From: Klenkia sp. PcliD-1-E
GTDB lineage: Bacteria > Actinomycetota > Actinomycetes > Mycobacteriales > Geodermatophilaceae
DNA length: 34,268 nucleotides
Assembly: GCF_024124375.1 (NCBI RefSeq)
Contig: NZ_JAMXRZ010000038.1
Location: 1-34,268, forward strand
Reading direction: 5' to 3'
The notes under the pieces are model-generated. The model ran no database searches and was not told the origin of the DNA. It was given only the letters and a program-made list of their open reading frames with translations. Each line of letters opens with the position of its first letter. Positions within the stretch are counted from its first letter, which is position 1. A program made the translations under genes and the position numbers. Of this stretch, positions 1 to 7,234 are shown in pieces.

Positions 1-1
1 C

Positions 2-3000
2 GCGGCCCAGCCGGCCGCCGAGGCCGCCGCCGCCGCGGTCGCCGCCGACCTGCCCGCCGCCGTGCCGGACGCCGAGGTGCTCTACACGACGTCGACCGTG
101 CTGTCCGGCGTCGCGGTGCGCGCCGACGCCGCCGACTACGACGCGCTGGCTGCGCTGCCCGACGTCGTCGCGGTGCACCCGATCTACCCGAAGAAGGTGT
201 CCAACACCGGCGCCGCGTCCGTCGTGCAGGCCGTGCAGGCCTGGGAGGACCTCGGCAACACCGGCGAGGGCGTGTCCATCGGCATCATCGACACCGGCAT
301 CGACTACACGCACACCGACTTCGGCGGCAGCGGCAGCGTCGACCAGTTCGACACCCTGCAGCAGTACGAGGCCCAGCCCGCCCCGGCCGGCGTCTTCCCC
401 AACGCCAAGGTGGTCGGCGGCTACGACTTCGTCGGTGACAGCTACGACGCCGACCCGTCGAGCCCGGACTACCAGCCCGTGGCCATGGCCGACCCGAACC
501 CGCTGGACTGCAACGGGCACGGCACCCACGTCGCCGGCACCGCAGCCGGGTACGGGGTCGAGGCCGACGGCAGCACCTACACCGGTGGCTACGCCGGCGG
601 CGTGCCCGGCGACCTGCGGATCGGCCCCGGCATGGCGCCCGGCGCCGAGCTGTACGCCCTGAAGGTCTTCGGCTGCGAGGGCTCCACCGACGTCACGATG
701 CAGGCCATCAACTGGGCCATGGACCCCAACGGCGACGGTGACCCGAGCGACCACCTCGACGTCATCAACCTGTCGCTGGGCTCGGACTACGGCCTGGCCG
801 ACGACGCGGACTCCATGGCCATCAACCAGGCGATGGAGATGGGCATGCTGGCCGTGCTGGCCGCCGGCAACGCCGGGGACAGCTACGACATCGGCGGCTC
901 ACCGGGCAACGCCGCCCGCGGCATCGGCGTCGCGGCGAGCAACGACGGCTACGGCGTCTTCGACGGCTGGCAGGTCACCTCGCCCGAGGGGCTGCTCGAC
1001 GGCACCCGACCGGGCCTGCGCTCGGTGGCCTACAGCGACACCGACGCGGACGGCGCGACCAAGCCCGACGTCACCGGTGACCTGGTCTACGCCCCGGCCG
1101 GCAACACCGACGCCTGCGCCGCGCTCCCGGCCGGCTACGCGACCGGGAAGATCCTGCTGATCGAGGCCAACGGCTTCGCCTGCGGCTCGGTCACGAAGGG
1201 CACCAACGCGGTCAACGCCGGCGCCGTCGGCTTCGTGATCATCGCCGACGACGACCTGCTGGAGACCGGCATCACCGGTGTCGCGCAGATCCCCGGCATC
1301 CTGGTCACCAACTCCGACGGCGGCGCCCTGCGCGGCGCGGTCACCGGTGGTCAGACCGTCACGGTCACCTTCGGGCCCAGCCTGAAGGACGCCGCGTCCT
1401 TCACCGACCCCGACCAGGTCGACCTGCTCGCCTCGTTCAGCTCCCGCGGCGTCCGCCAGGAGGACGGCGCCAAGCCCGACGTCACCGCACCGGGTGTCAC
1501 GGTCTACTCCGCCGGTGTCGGCCAGGGCTCGGGCGGCGCCAGCCTCTCGGGCACCTCGATGGCCACCCCGGTCACCGCCGGCGTCACCGCGCTCATCCGC
1601 GCGGCGCACCCGGAGTGGAGCACCGAGGAGGTCAAGGCGGACCTGATGAACACCGCCACCCACGACCTGTACACCGAGCCCGGCCGGACCGGTGACGTCT
1701 ACGGGCCCAACCGGGTGGGCTCCGGCCGCATCGACGCCGCATCGGCCCTGCGCAACGAGGTCCTGGCGTACGCCGAGGCCGGGTCCGGCGTGGTGACGGC
1801 GTCCTTCGGCGTCGTCGAGGTCGACCAGGAGCAGGTCAGCGCCACCAAGACCATCACGGTCGAGAACAAGGGCGGCCGCGCCGCGGTGTACCGCGTCTCC
1901 TACGACGCGCTGGTCGCCCAGCCCGGTGTCCGGTACGCCCTGTCGGCCCAGCGGCTGACCATCCCGCCGGGCCAGAGCCGCACGGTGACGATCACCATGA
2001 CCGCCACCCAGGACGACCTGCGCAAGGTCGCCGACCCGACCGTGGTCGTCGACGACGGCCGGCAGTTCCTCGGCGAGGCCAGCGGCCGCGTCGTGCTCAC
2101 CCCGACCAACAACCGGGGCGAGGTGCTGCGGGTGCCGGTGCACGCCAACCCGAAGCCGGCCTCCACGCTGACGGCGACCCCGTCGGCGGACGGCTCGACC
2201 ATCGGGCTGTCGGGCGAGGCCGTGGCCAACGGCGACCTGTTCGACCCGACCAGCTACACCTCGTTGGTCAGTGCCTTCGAGCAGCTGGGCACCAGCCCGC
2301 AACTGCCGAAGTGCGACGCCGAGACCGGTCTGGTCAGCACCTGCTACAAGACCGAGCTCGAACGATCGGTCGACCTGGCCGCGGTCGGGGTGGCCTCGGA
2401 CGTCGCCGACAGCCCGGACGACCCCGGTGTGTACTTCGCGGTCTCCGCGCACGGGAAGTACACGTCGGCGGAGACGGCCGTGAACTACGGCGTCTTCATG
2501 GACACGACCGGGGACGGGGTCTGGGACTACCAGGTCACCACCACCCGGATCGCCGACTACGACATCCCGCTGGTCGTCATCACCGACCGGGACTACCAGC
2601 TGGTCGGTGCCGGTGGCCAGCCCTACGTCGGTGCCATGAACGTCTACGACGGCCTGGTCGACACCAACGCCTACGACTCGGACGTGCAGATCCTGGGCAT
2701 CCCGCTGTCGCAGCTGCCGACCGCGCCCGGGCGCATCTCCTTCGGCGTCCAGTCGGCCAGCTACAACGGCACGGTGGACGACGTCGGCACGCTGTCCACG
2801 CCGACCGGGCCCGAGCTCGCGCCGCAGGCGATGAGCTTCGACCCGACCGCCCCGGGGCTGTCCTTCAGCACCGAGGACGGGACGGCGCTGCTCGTGCCGG
2901 CGACCGACGGCACGCAGATCGCCGTCACCCAGGACGCCGAGTCCTACGCCGCGGACACCGCGGTCGGCGGTGACAAGGGCGCCATGGTCGTGCTGAGCCA

Positions 3001-3133
3001 GAACTCCAGCGCGGCCGGCCGCACCCAGTCGGTGCCGATCGCCCCCGCCGGGGGTGCCGACGCCACGGTCGTCACCGTCCCGCCGGCGGCGGAGGCACCC
3101 GCCACGGACCAGCCGGCGGACACCACCGGCTGA
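2..3133 (+). CDS. Secreted subtilisin-like serine protease (S8), 5' end missing
   Basis: The reading frame is open from base 2, so the true start and any signal peptide lie upstream; a GTG at 62 is only an internal codon. Counting from that GTG, the order is: end of an inhibitor I9-type propeptide (about 1-45), then a peptidase S8 domain with catalytic Asp77 (GIIDTGID), His153 (NGHGTHVAGT), oxyanion Asn270 (AAGNAG) and Ser499 (SGTSMATP). A protease-associated (PA) domain is inserted at about 340-440, and a fibronectin-III-like region follows at about 575-700. The remaining 300 residues are an unrecognised extracellular-type region ending in a Pro/Ala/Thr-rich tail. The catalytic triad is complete, so it should be an active exported protease. 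It sits where related genomes tend to carry serA beside leuB. It ends 17 bases before a perfect hairpin. Confidence 0.93.
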   Translation, partial: AAQPAAEAAAAAVAADLPAAVPDAEVLYTTSTVLSGVAVRADAADYDALAALPDVVAVHPIYPKKVSNTGAASVVQAVQAWEDLGNTGEGVSIGIIDTGIDYTHTDFGGSGSVDQFDTLQQYEAQPAPAGVFPNAKVVGGYDFVGDSYDADPSSPDYQPVAMADPNPLDCNGHGTHVAGTAAGYGVEADGSTYTGGYAGGVPGDLRIGPGMAPGAELYALKVFGCEGSTDVTMQAINWAMDPNGDGDPSDHLDVINLSLGSDYGLADDADSMAINQAMEMGMLAVLAAGNAGDSYDIGGSPGNAARGIGVAASNDGYGVFDGWQVTSPEGLLDGTRPGLRSVAYSDTDADGATKPDVTGDLVYAPAGNTDACAALPAGYATGKILLIEANGFACGSVTKGTNAVNAGAVGFVIIADDDLLETGITGVAQIPGILVTNSDGGALRGAVTGGQTVTVTFGPSLKDAASFTDPDQVDLLASFSSRGVRQEDGAKPDVTAPGVTVYSAGVGQGSGGASLSGTSMATPVTAGVTALIRAAHPEWSTEEVKADLMNTATHDLYTEPGRTGDVYGPNRVGSGRIDAASALRNEVLAYAEAGSGVVTASFGVVEVDQEQVSATKTITVENKGGRAAVYRVSYDALVAQPGVRYALSAQRLTIPPGQSRTVTITMTATQDDLRKVADPTVVVDDGRQFLGEASGRVVLTPTNNRGEVLRVPVHANPKPASTLTATPSADGSTIGLSGEAVANGDLFDPTSYTSLVSAFEQLGTSPQLPKCDAETGLVSTCYKTELERSVDLAAVGVASDVADSPDDPGVYFAVSAHGKYTSAETAVNYGVFMDTTGDGVWDYQVTTTRIADYDIPLVVITDRDYQLVGAGGQPYVGAMNVYDGLVDTNAYDSDVQILGIPLSQLPTAPGRISFGVQSASYNGTVDDVGTLSTPTGPELAPQAMSFDPTAPGLSFSTEDGTALLVPATDGTQIAVTQDAESYAADTAVGGDKGAMVVLSQNSSAAGRTQSVPIAPAGGADATVVTVPPAAEAPATDQPADTTG

Positions 3134-3150
3134 TCCACCGCACCACCCGA

Positions 3151-3203
3151 GCACGCACCGGCACCCCCCGCGACGCACTCCCGCGGGGGGTGCCGGTGCG
3201 TGC
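3151..3203 (+). terminator. Perfect 22-bp hairpin after the subtilase gene
   Basis: Bases 3151-3172 and 3182-3203 are exact reverse complements with a 9-base loop (ACGCACTCC). There is no T-run, which is usual for high-GC actinobacterial terminators. The right arm stops 13 bases before the presumed -10 box of leuB, so it would insulate leuB from subtilase transcription. Confidence 0.8.
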
Positions 3204-3215
3204 GGGCCCGGGCAC

Positions 3216-3221
3216 TAGCCT
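3216..3221 (+). promoter_or_regulatory. TAGCCT -10 box for leaderless leuB mRNA
   Basis: TAGCCT ends 8 bases before the leuB ATG at 3230 and no Shine-Dalgarno is present in between. The same arrangement recurs before several other genes here. No convincing -35 hexamer is visible. Confidence 0.5.
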
Positions 3222-3229
3222 CTGAGCCC

Positions 3230-4252
3230 ATGCGCCTGGCAGTGATCCCTGGAGACGGCATCGGCCCCGAGGTGGTGGCCGAGGGCCTCAAGGTCCTGGG
3301 CGAGGTCGCCCCCGACGTCGAGACCACCCCCTACGACCTCGGCGCGGCCCGCTGGCGGCGCACCGGGGAGCTGCTGCCCGACAGCGTCCTGGACGAGCTG
3401 CGCGGTCACGACGCGATCCTGCTCGGCGCGGTCGGCGACCCCGGCGTGCCGGCCGGCATCCTCGAGCGGGGCCTGCTGCTCAAGCTGCGCTTCGAGCTCG
3501 ACCACCACGTCAACCTGCGGCCGGCCAAGCTCTACGACGGCGTGGACAGCCCGCTGGCCGACCCCGGCGAGATCGACATGCTGTGCGTCCGCGAGGGCAC
3601 CGAGGGGCCCTACACCGGCAACGGCGGCGTGCTCCGCCGGGACACCCCGCACGAGGTCGCCACCGAGGTCAGCGTCAACACCGCCTTCGGCGTGGAGCGG
3701 GTCGCCCGCTACGCCTTCGAGCGGGCCGTCGCCCGGCCCCGCAAGCACCTGACGCTGATCCACAAGACCAACGTGCTCACCCACGCCGGGTCGCTGTGGT
3801 CGCGCACCGTGGAGGAGGTCGCCGCGGAGTTCCCCGAGGTCACCGTCGCCTACCAGCACGTGGACGCGGCCTCGATGTTCTTCGTCACCGACCCGTCCCG
3901 CTACGACGTCATCGTCACCGACAACCTCTTCGGCGACATCGTCACCGACGTCGCCGCCGCGGTCACCGGCGGCATCGGCCTGGCCGCCAGCGGCAACATC
4001 GACGCCTCGGGCACCCACCCGTCGATGTTCGAGCCGGTGCACGGCTCGGCCCCCGACATCGCCGGCCAGGGCGTCGCCGACCCGACCGCCACCGTGCTGT
4101 CCGTCGGCCTGCTGCTGGACCACCTCGGCCGCACGGAGCAGGCCCGCAAGGTCAACGCCGCCGTCGCCTTCGACCTGTCCACCCGGGACCGGGCCCAGCC
4201 GCTGCGCACCGCCGAGGTCGGCGACCGCCTGGCCGCCCTCGCCGGCGGCTGA
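3230..4252 (+). CDS. leuB: 3-isopropylmalate dehydrogenase
   Basis: This 340-residue NAD-dependent beta-decarboxylating dehydrogenase oxidises 3-isopropylmalate to 2-oxoisocaproate in leucine synthesis; in the citramalate route it can also act on 3-methylmalate to give 2-oxobutyrate. The N-terminus has the family signature GDGIGPEV, the centre has HKTNVL with the conserved lysine, and the C-terminal half has [10 protein letters not shown] and [12 protein letters not shown], all typical of LeuB. The length is normal for actinobacterial LeuB (about 340-350). I chose ATG 3230 because the protein then begins [12 protein letters not shown]; an in-frame GTG at 3200 would start inside the upstream hairpin. 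It is followed by its own terminator and then by cimA, which has a separate promoter. Confidence 0.96.
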   Translation: MRLAVIPGDGIGPEVVAEGLKVLGEVAPDVETTPYDLGAARWRRTGELLPDSVLDELRGHDAILLGAVGDPGVPAGILERGLLLKLRFELDHHVNLRPAKLYDGVDSPLADPGEIDMLCVREGTEGPYTGNGGVLRRDTPHEVATEVSVNTAFGVERVARYAFERAVARPRKHLTLIHKTNVLTHAGSLWSRTVEEVAAEFPEVTVAYQHVDAASMFFVTDPSRYDVIVTDNLFGDIVTDVAAAVTGGIGLAASGNIDASGTHPSMFEPVHGSAPDIAGQGVADPTATVLSVGLLLDHLGRTEQARKVNAAVAFDLSTRDRAQPLRTAEVGDRLAALAGG

Positions 4253-4255
4253 GGG

Positions 4256-4293
4256 CCCCGTCCCGGGACCTGCTCGACAGGTCCCGGGAGGGG
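4256..4293 (+). terminator. Hairpin terminator after leuB
   Basis: TCCCGGGACCTG (4261-4272) pairs perfectly with CAGGTCCCGGGA (4278-4289) around a CTCGA loop. CCCC at 4256-4259 can add four pairs with GGGG at 4290-4293 across a bulged G. It starts 4 bases after the leuB stop codon. No T-run follows. Confidence 0.75.
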
Positions 4294-4303
4294 GTGCCAT
4301 CAT
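4274..4303 (+). promoter_or_regulatory. Promoter of the cimA leader
   Basis: TCGACA at 4274-4279 (5 of 6 matches to TTGACA) and CATCAT at 4298-4303 (4 of 6 to TATAAT) are separated by 18 bases. The -10 box ends 8 bases before the leader-peptide ATG, so transcription would start at or next to that ATG. The -35 hexamer lies in the loop and right arm of the leuB terminator. Confidence 0.55.
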
Positions 4304-4311
4304 CTGCGGCG

Positions 4312-4344
4312 ATGCACACCACCGGCACGATCACCATCACCTAG
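4312..4344 (+). CDS. Leader peptide MHTTGTITIT (Thr/Ile attenuator)
   Basis: ATG at 4312 opens a 10-codon frame ending in TAG at 4342-4344: five Thr codons (ACC, ACC, ACG, ACC, ACC) and two Ile codons (both ATC) among ten residues. Thr and Ile are the two amino acids expected to control 2-oxobutyrate supply, as in the classical thr and ilv leader peptides of enterobacteria. The stop codon overlaps the first arm of a perfect hairpin, and an intrinsic terminator follows, then cimA. There is no Shine-Dalgarno, but a promoter-like -10 box 8 bases upstream would make the frame leaderless. It is far too short for normal gene finding. Reading it as a regulatory leader is inference, strongly supported by the flanking RNA structures. 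Confidence 0.82.
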   Translation: MHTTGTITIT

Positions 4345-4372
4345 CGCGCAGTCACCCCCCCGACTGCGCGCT
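4343..4372 (+). promoter_or_regulatory. Attenuator hairpin 1:2 upstream of cimA terminator
   Basis: AGCGCGCAGT (4343-4352) pairs perfectly with ACTGCGCGCT (4363-4372); the 10-base loop is CACCCCCCCG. The first arm overlaps the leader-peptide stop codon, so a ribosome stopped in the leader would open or mask it depending on which codon it sits on. The C-rich loop is complementary, with one mismatch, to the 3' arm of the adjacent terminator (4387-4393). This could give an alternative, antiterminating pairing. Confidence 0.75.
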
Positions 4373-4373
4373 C

Positions 4374-4400
4374 ACCTCCCGTACCCCGGGAGGTTTTTTT
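4374..4400 (+). terminator. Intrinsic terminator of the cimA attenuator
   Basis: ACCTCCCG (4374-4381) pairs perfectly with CGGGAGGT (4387-4394) around a TACCC loop, followed immediately by a run of seven T (4394-4400). This is the only hairpin with a real T-run noticed in the window and it lies upstream of the cimA start, not after a gene. That position makes sense only as a conditional terminator. Confidence 0.9.
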
Positions 4401-4425
4401 GTGCCCGGACACCCGAGGAGCCCCC

Positions 4426-6012
4426 ATGACCACCCCGACCGTCGAGGTCTTCGACACCACGCTGCGCGACGGAGCCCAGCGCGAGGGGATCACCTACTCG
4501 GTGGCCGACAAGCTCGCCGTCGCCCGGCTGCTGGACTCCGTCGGGGTCTCCTACATCGAGGGCGGCTGGCCCGGCGCGCTGCCCAAGGACACCGAGTTCT
4601 TCGCCCGCGCCCGCACCGAGCTGCAGCTGCGGCACGCCGTGCTGGTCGCCTTCGGCGCCACCCGCAAGGCCGGCGTCCGCGTCGAGGACGACGCGCAGGT
4701 CCACGCGCTGCTGGACTCGCAGGCCCCGGTCGTCTGCCTGGTCGCCAAGAGCGACCCCCGGCACGTGCGCGACGCGCTGCGCACCACTCCCGAGGAGAAC
4801 CGGGCGATGGTCGCCGACACCGTCGCCTTCCTGGTCGGCCACGGCCGGCGGGTGTTCGTCGACTGCGAGCACTTCTTCGACGGCTACGCCGCCGACCCCG
4901 ACCACGGCGTCGCCGTCCTGCAGGCGGCCTTCGACGCCGGCGCCGAGGTCGGCGTCCTGTGCGACACCAACGGCGGCATGCTGCCCTCGGGCATCACCCG
5001 GGTGGTCACCGACGTCCGGGCCCGGGTGCGCGGGCAGCTGGGCATCCACTGCCAGGACGACACCGGCTGCGCGGTCGCCAACTCCCTCGCCGCGGTCGAG
5101 GCCGGGGTCACCCAGGTGCAGGGGACGGCGAACGGCTACGGCGAGCGCGCCGGCAACGCCAACACCTTCACCCTCATCGGGAACCTGGTCACCAAGATGG
5201 GCCTGCGCGTCGTCCCCGCCGCGTGCCTGCCCGAGCTCACGAGGGTCAGCCACGCGATCGCCGAGCTGGCCAACCTCACCCCCGACGACCACCAGCCCTT
5301 CGTCGGCGCCTCGGCCTTCGCGCACAAGGCCGGCCTGCACGCCAGCGCCATCAAGGTCAGCCCGGAGCTGTACAACCACCTCGACCCCGCGACCGTCGGC
5401 AACGACATGCGCATCCTGGTCACCGAGATGGCCGGCCGGGCATCGGTGGAGCTCAAGGGCCGCGAGCTCGGCGTCGACCTCACCGGCCAGGACGCCGCGG
5501 TCGGCCGGGTCGTCACCGCCGTGAAGGAGCGCGAGGCGCGTGGCTGGTCCTACGAGGCCGCCGACGCCTCCTTCGAGCTGCTGCTGCGCAGCGAGCTCGC
5601 GGACGCGCCCGCGCCGCTGTTCGAGCTGGAGAGCTGGCGGACCACCGTCGAGCACCGGCCCGACGGCCAGGTGGTCAGCGAGGCCGTGGTGAAGGTGGGG
5701 CTGCCGGACGGCGACGGCGGCACCGAGCGGGTGGTCGCCGTCGGCGAGGGCAACGGCCCGGTCAACGCCCTGGACAACGCGCTGCGCGCCGCGCTCGTCA
5801 GCCGCTGGCCGCAGCTGGCCGAGGTCGCGCTCAGCGACTACAAGGTGCGCATCCTGGGCTGGACCGGTGGCACCAGCGCCACCACCCGGGTGCTGGTCGA
5901 CACCGCGGACAAGGCGGGGGAGTGGACCACGGTCGGCGTGCACGAGAACGTCGTCGAGGCCTCCTGGCTGGCCCTGGTGGATGCCCTCACCTACGCCGTC
6001 CTCAGCCGCTGA
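4426..6012 (+). CDS. cimA: (R)-citramalate synthase
   Basis: This 528-residue enzyme condenses acetyl-CoA with pyruvate to citramalate, the first step of the threonine-independent route to isoleucine; LeuC, LeuD and LeuB then carry it to 2-oxobutyrate. An HMGL-like TIM barrel occupies about residues 5-270, opening with DTTLRDGAQREG (Asp10, Arg14, Asp15) and including TANGYGERAGNAN. A LeuA-type allosteric dimerisation domain occupies about 400-528 (GNGPVNALDNALRAAL, YKVRILG). The metal-binding HxH reads His208-Cys-Gln210, so the second histidine is replaced. The start is ATG 4426 with GAGGAG at 4415-4420. It is preceded by the Thr/Ile attenuator and ends overlapping the convergent VOC gene by 11 bases. 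The related 2-isopropylmalate synthase is less likely given the DTTLRDGAQREGI signature and length. Confidence 0.93.
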   Translation: MTTPTVEVFDTTLRDGAQREGITYSVADKLAVARLLDSVGVSYIEGGWPGALPKDTEFFARARTELQLRHAVLVAFGATRKAGVRVEDDAQVHALLDSQAPVVCLVAKSDPRHVRDALRTTPEENRAMVADTVAFLVGHGRRVFVDCEHFFDGYAADPDHGVAVLQAAFDAGAEVGVLCDTNGGMLPSGITRVVTDVRARVRGQLGIHCQDDTGCAVANSLAAVEAGVTQVQGTANGYGERAGNANTFTLIGNLVTKMGLRVVPAACLPELTRVSHAIAELANLTPDDHQPFVGASAFAHKAGLHASAIKVSPELYNHLDPATVGNDMRILVTEMAGRASVELKGRELGVDLTGQDAAVGRVVTAVKEREARGWSYEAADASFELLLRSELADAPAPLFELESWRTTVEHRPDGQVVSEAVVKVGLPDGDGGTERVVAVGEGNGPVNALDNALRAALVSRWPQLAEVALSDYKVRILGWTGGTSATTRVLVDTADKAGEWTTVGVHENVVEASWLALVDALTYAVLSR

Positions 6013-6376
6013 CCCGGGAGCGCAGCAGGCAGAACTCGTTGCCCTCGGGGTCGGCGAGCACCACCCAGTCGACGTCCCCCTGGCCGACGTCCACCCGCAC
6101 GGCGCCGAGCTCCAGCAGCCGCTCGAGCTCGGCGTCCCGGTCGCGGTCGGTGGCGTTGACGTCCAGGTGCAGCCGGCGCCGTCCCGGCGTCGGGTCGGGC
6201 ACCCGGACGAGGTCCAGCACCGGCACCGGGCCCTTCGGCGGCTGGCCGGGCGGGCCCAGCGTGACCAGCTCGTCGTCGGCCTCCTGCACCTCCCAGCCGA
6301 GCACCTGCCCCCAGAACGCGGCCAGCGCGGCCGGGTCGGTGCAGTTGACGACGACCGACGTGATGCGGGCTGCCAT
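6002..6376 (-). CDS. VOC (glyoxalase/bleomycin-resistance fold) family protein
   Basis: A 124-residue single-domain protein. It has a glyoxalase-like start (MAARITSVVVNCTDPAALAAFWGQVLGW), a central LHLDV strand and the usual ending DPEGNEFCLLR, which fit the Glyoxalase_6-like branch of the VOC superfamily. Members use paired beta-alpha-beta modules to bind a metal or ligand; the substrate cannot be predicted. Its 3' end overlaps the cimA stop (convergent), and it diverges from the FAH gene across 54 bases. A CATGAT box (6385-6390, minus strand) ends 8 bases before its ATG, suggesting leaderless expression. Confidence 0.85.
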   Translation of the reverse strand: MAARITSVVVNCTDPAALAAFWGQVLGWEVQEADDELVTLGPPGQPPKGPVPVLDLVRVPDPTPGRRRLHLDVNATDRDRDAELERLLELGAVRVDVGQGDVDWVVLADPEGNEFCLLRSRVSG

Positions 6377-6418
6377 GCCGCCCGATCATGGCCCGCCGCG
6401 TGCCCGGCCGCACATCAG

Positions 6419-6424
6419 TAGCCT
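6419..6424 (+). promoter_or_regulatory. TAGCCT -10 box for the FAH-gltX-CPBP operon
   Basis: TAGCCT ends 6 bases before the GTG at 6431; no ribosome binding site lies between them. This is the same hexamer as before leuB and the DAK gene. Confidence 0.5.
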
Positions 6425-6430
6425 CGACCC

Positions 6431-7234
6431 GTGCGCATCGTCCGTTACGCCTCACCCACCGGCATGTCCTTCGGCGTCCTCGACGGCGACGGCCAGGTCG
6501 CCCAGATCGAGGGCCACCCCTTCGGCCAGATCAGCTTCACCGGCCAGCGGCACGCCGCCGCCGACGTCCGGCTGCTCTCGCCGATCCTGCCCAGCAAGGT
6601 GGTCTGCGTCGGCAAGAACTACGCCGACCACGTGAAGGAGATGAACACCGGCGACGCACCGAAGGAGCCGCTGGTCTTCCTCAAGCCCTCCACCTCGGTG
6701 ATCGGCCCCGGTGACGCGATCCGCATCCCGCCGGGCAGCACCAACGTGCACCACGAGGCCGAGCTGGCCGTCGTCATCGGCGCCCGGGGCGCCCGGCACG
6801 TCACCGAGGAGCAGGCGCAGGCCAGCATCTTCGGCTACACGATCGGCAACGACGTGACCGAGCGGGACATGCAGAAGAGGGACAACCAGTGGACCCGGGC
6901 CAAGGGCTTCGACTCCTTCTGCCCGATCGGGCCCTGGATCGAGACCGACCTGCCCGGCATCGGCAAGGACCCCGCCGACCTGCAGGTCACCTGCACCGTG
7001 GACGGCGAGCTCCGCCAGGACGGCCGCACCAGCCAGCTGCTGTTCGGCATCCCGACGCTGATCTCCTACATCTCCCAGGTCATGACGCTGCTCCCCGGCG
7101 ACGTCGTGCTCACCGGCACCCCGGCCGGCGTCGGCCCGCTGCGCGCCGGTGGCTCGGTCACCGTGGCGATCGAGGGCCTGGGCGAGCTCACCAACTCCGT
7201 CGCCGGCGCGGACACCACCTCCACCGCCCGATGA
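6431..7234 (+). CDS. Fumarylacetoacetate hydrolase (FAH) family protein
   Basis: A 267-residue protein with a short N-terminal DUF2437-like segment (about 1-55) followed by a FAH catalytic domain. The metal-binding acidic residues occur in [11 protein letters not shown] and [12 protein letters not shown], and the active-site region KNYADH is present. Annotation often calls such proteins 2-hydroxyhepta-2,4-diene-1,7-dioate isomerase; characterised relatives also include acylpyruvate hydrolases and oxaloacetate tautomerases or decarboxylases, so the substrate is open. The start is GTG 6431, leaderless. Its stop overlaps the gltX ATG (ATGA at 7231-7234), and the FAH-gltX order is conserved in mycobacteria. 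Confidence 0.88.
   Translation: MRIVRYASPTGMSFGVLDGDGQVAQIEGHPFGQISFTGQRHAAADVRLLSPILPSKVVCVGKNYADHVKEMNTGDAPKEPLVFLKPSTSVIGPGDAIRIPPGSTNVHHEAELAVVIGARGARHVTEEQAQASIFGYTIGNDVTERDMQKRDNQWTRAKGFDSFCPIGPWIETDLPGIGKDPADLQVTCTVDGELRQDGRTSQLLFGIPTLISYISQVMTLLPGDVVLTGTPAGVGPLRAGGSVTVAIEGLGELTNSVAGADTTSTAR

Noticed and set aside
899-3178. A 759-codon open frame on the minus strand opposite the subtilase gene
   Set aside because: It is the Arg/Gly/Val-rich mirror of a real gene in GC-rich DNA; the plus strand has intact catalytic motifs. The same applies to the other long frames opposite or inside genes.
4256-4425. T-box riboswitch or metabolite riboswitch upstream of cimA
   Set aside because: There is no T-box sequence (TGGnACCGCG-like) and too little room for a specifier stem; the short Thr/Ile frame explains the structures better.
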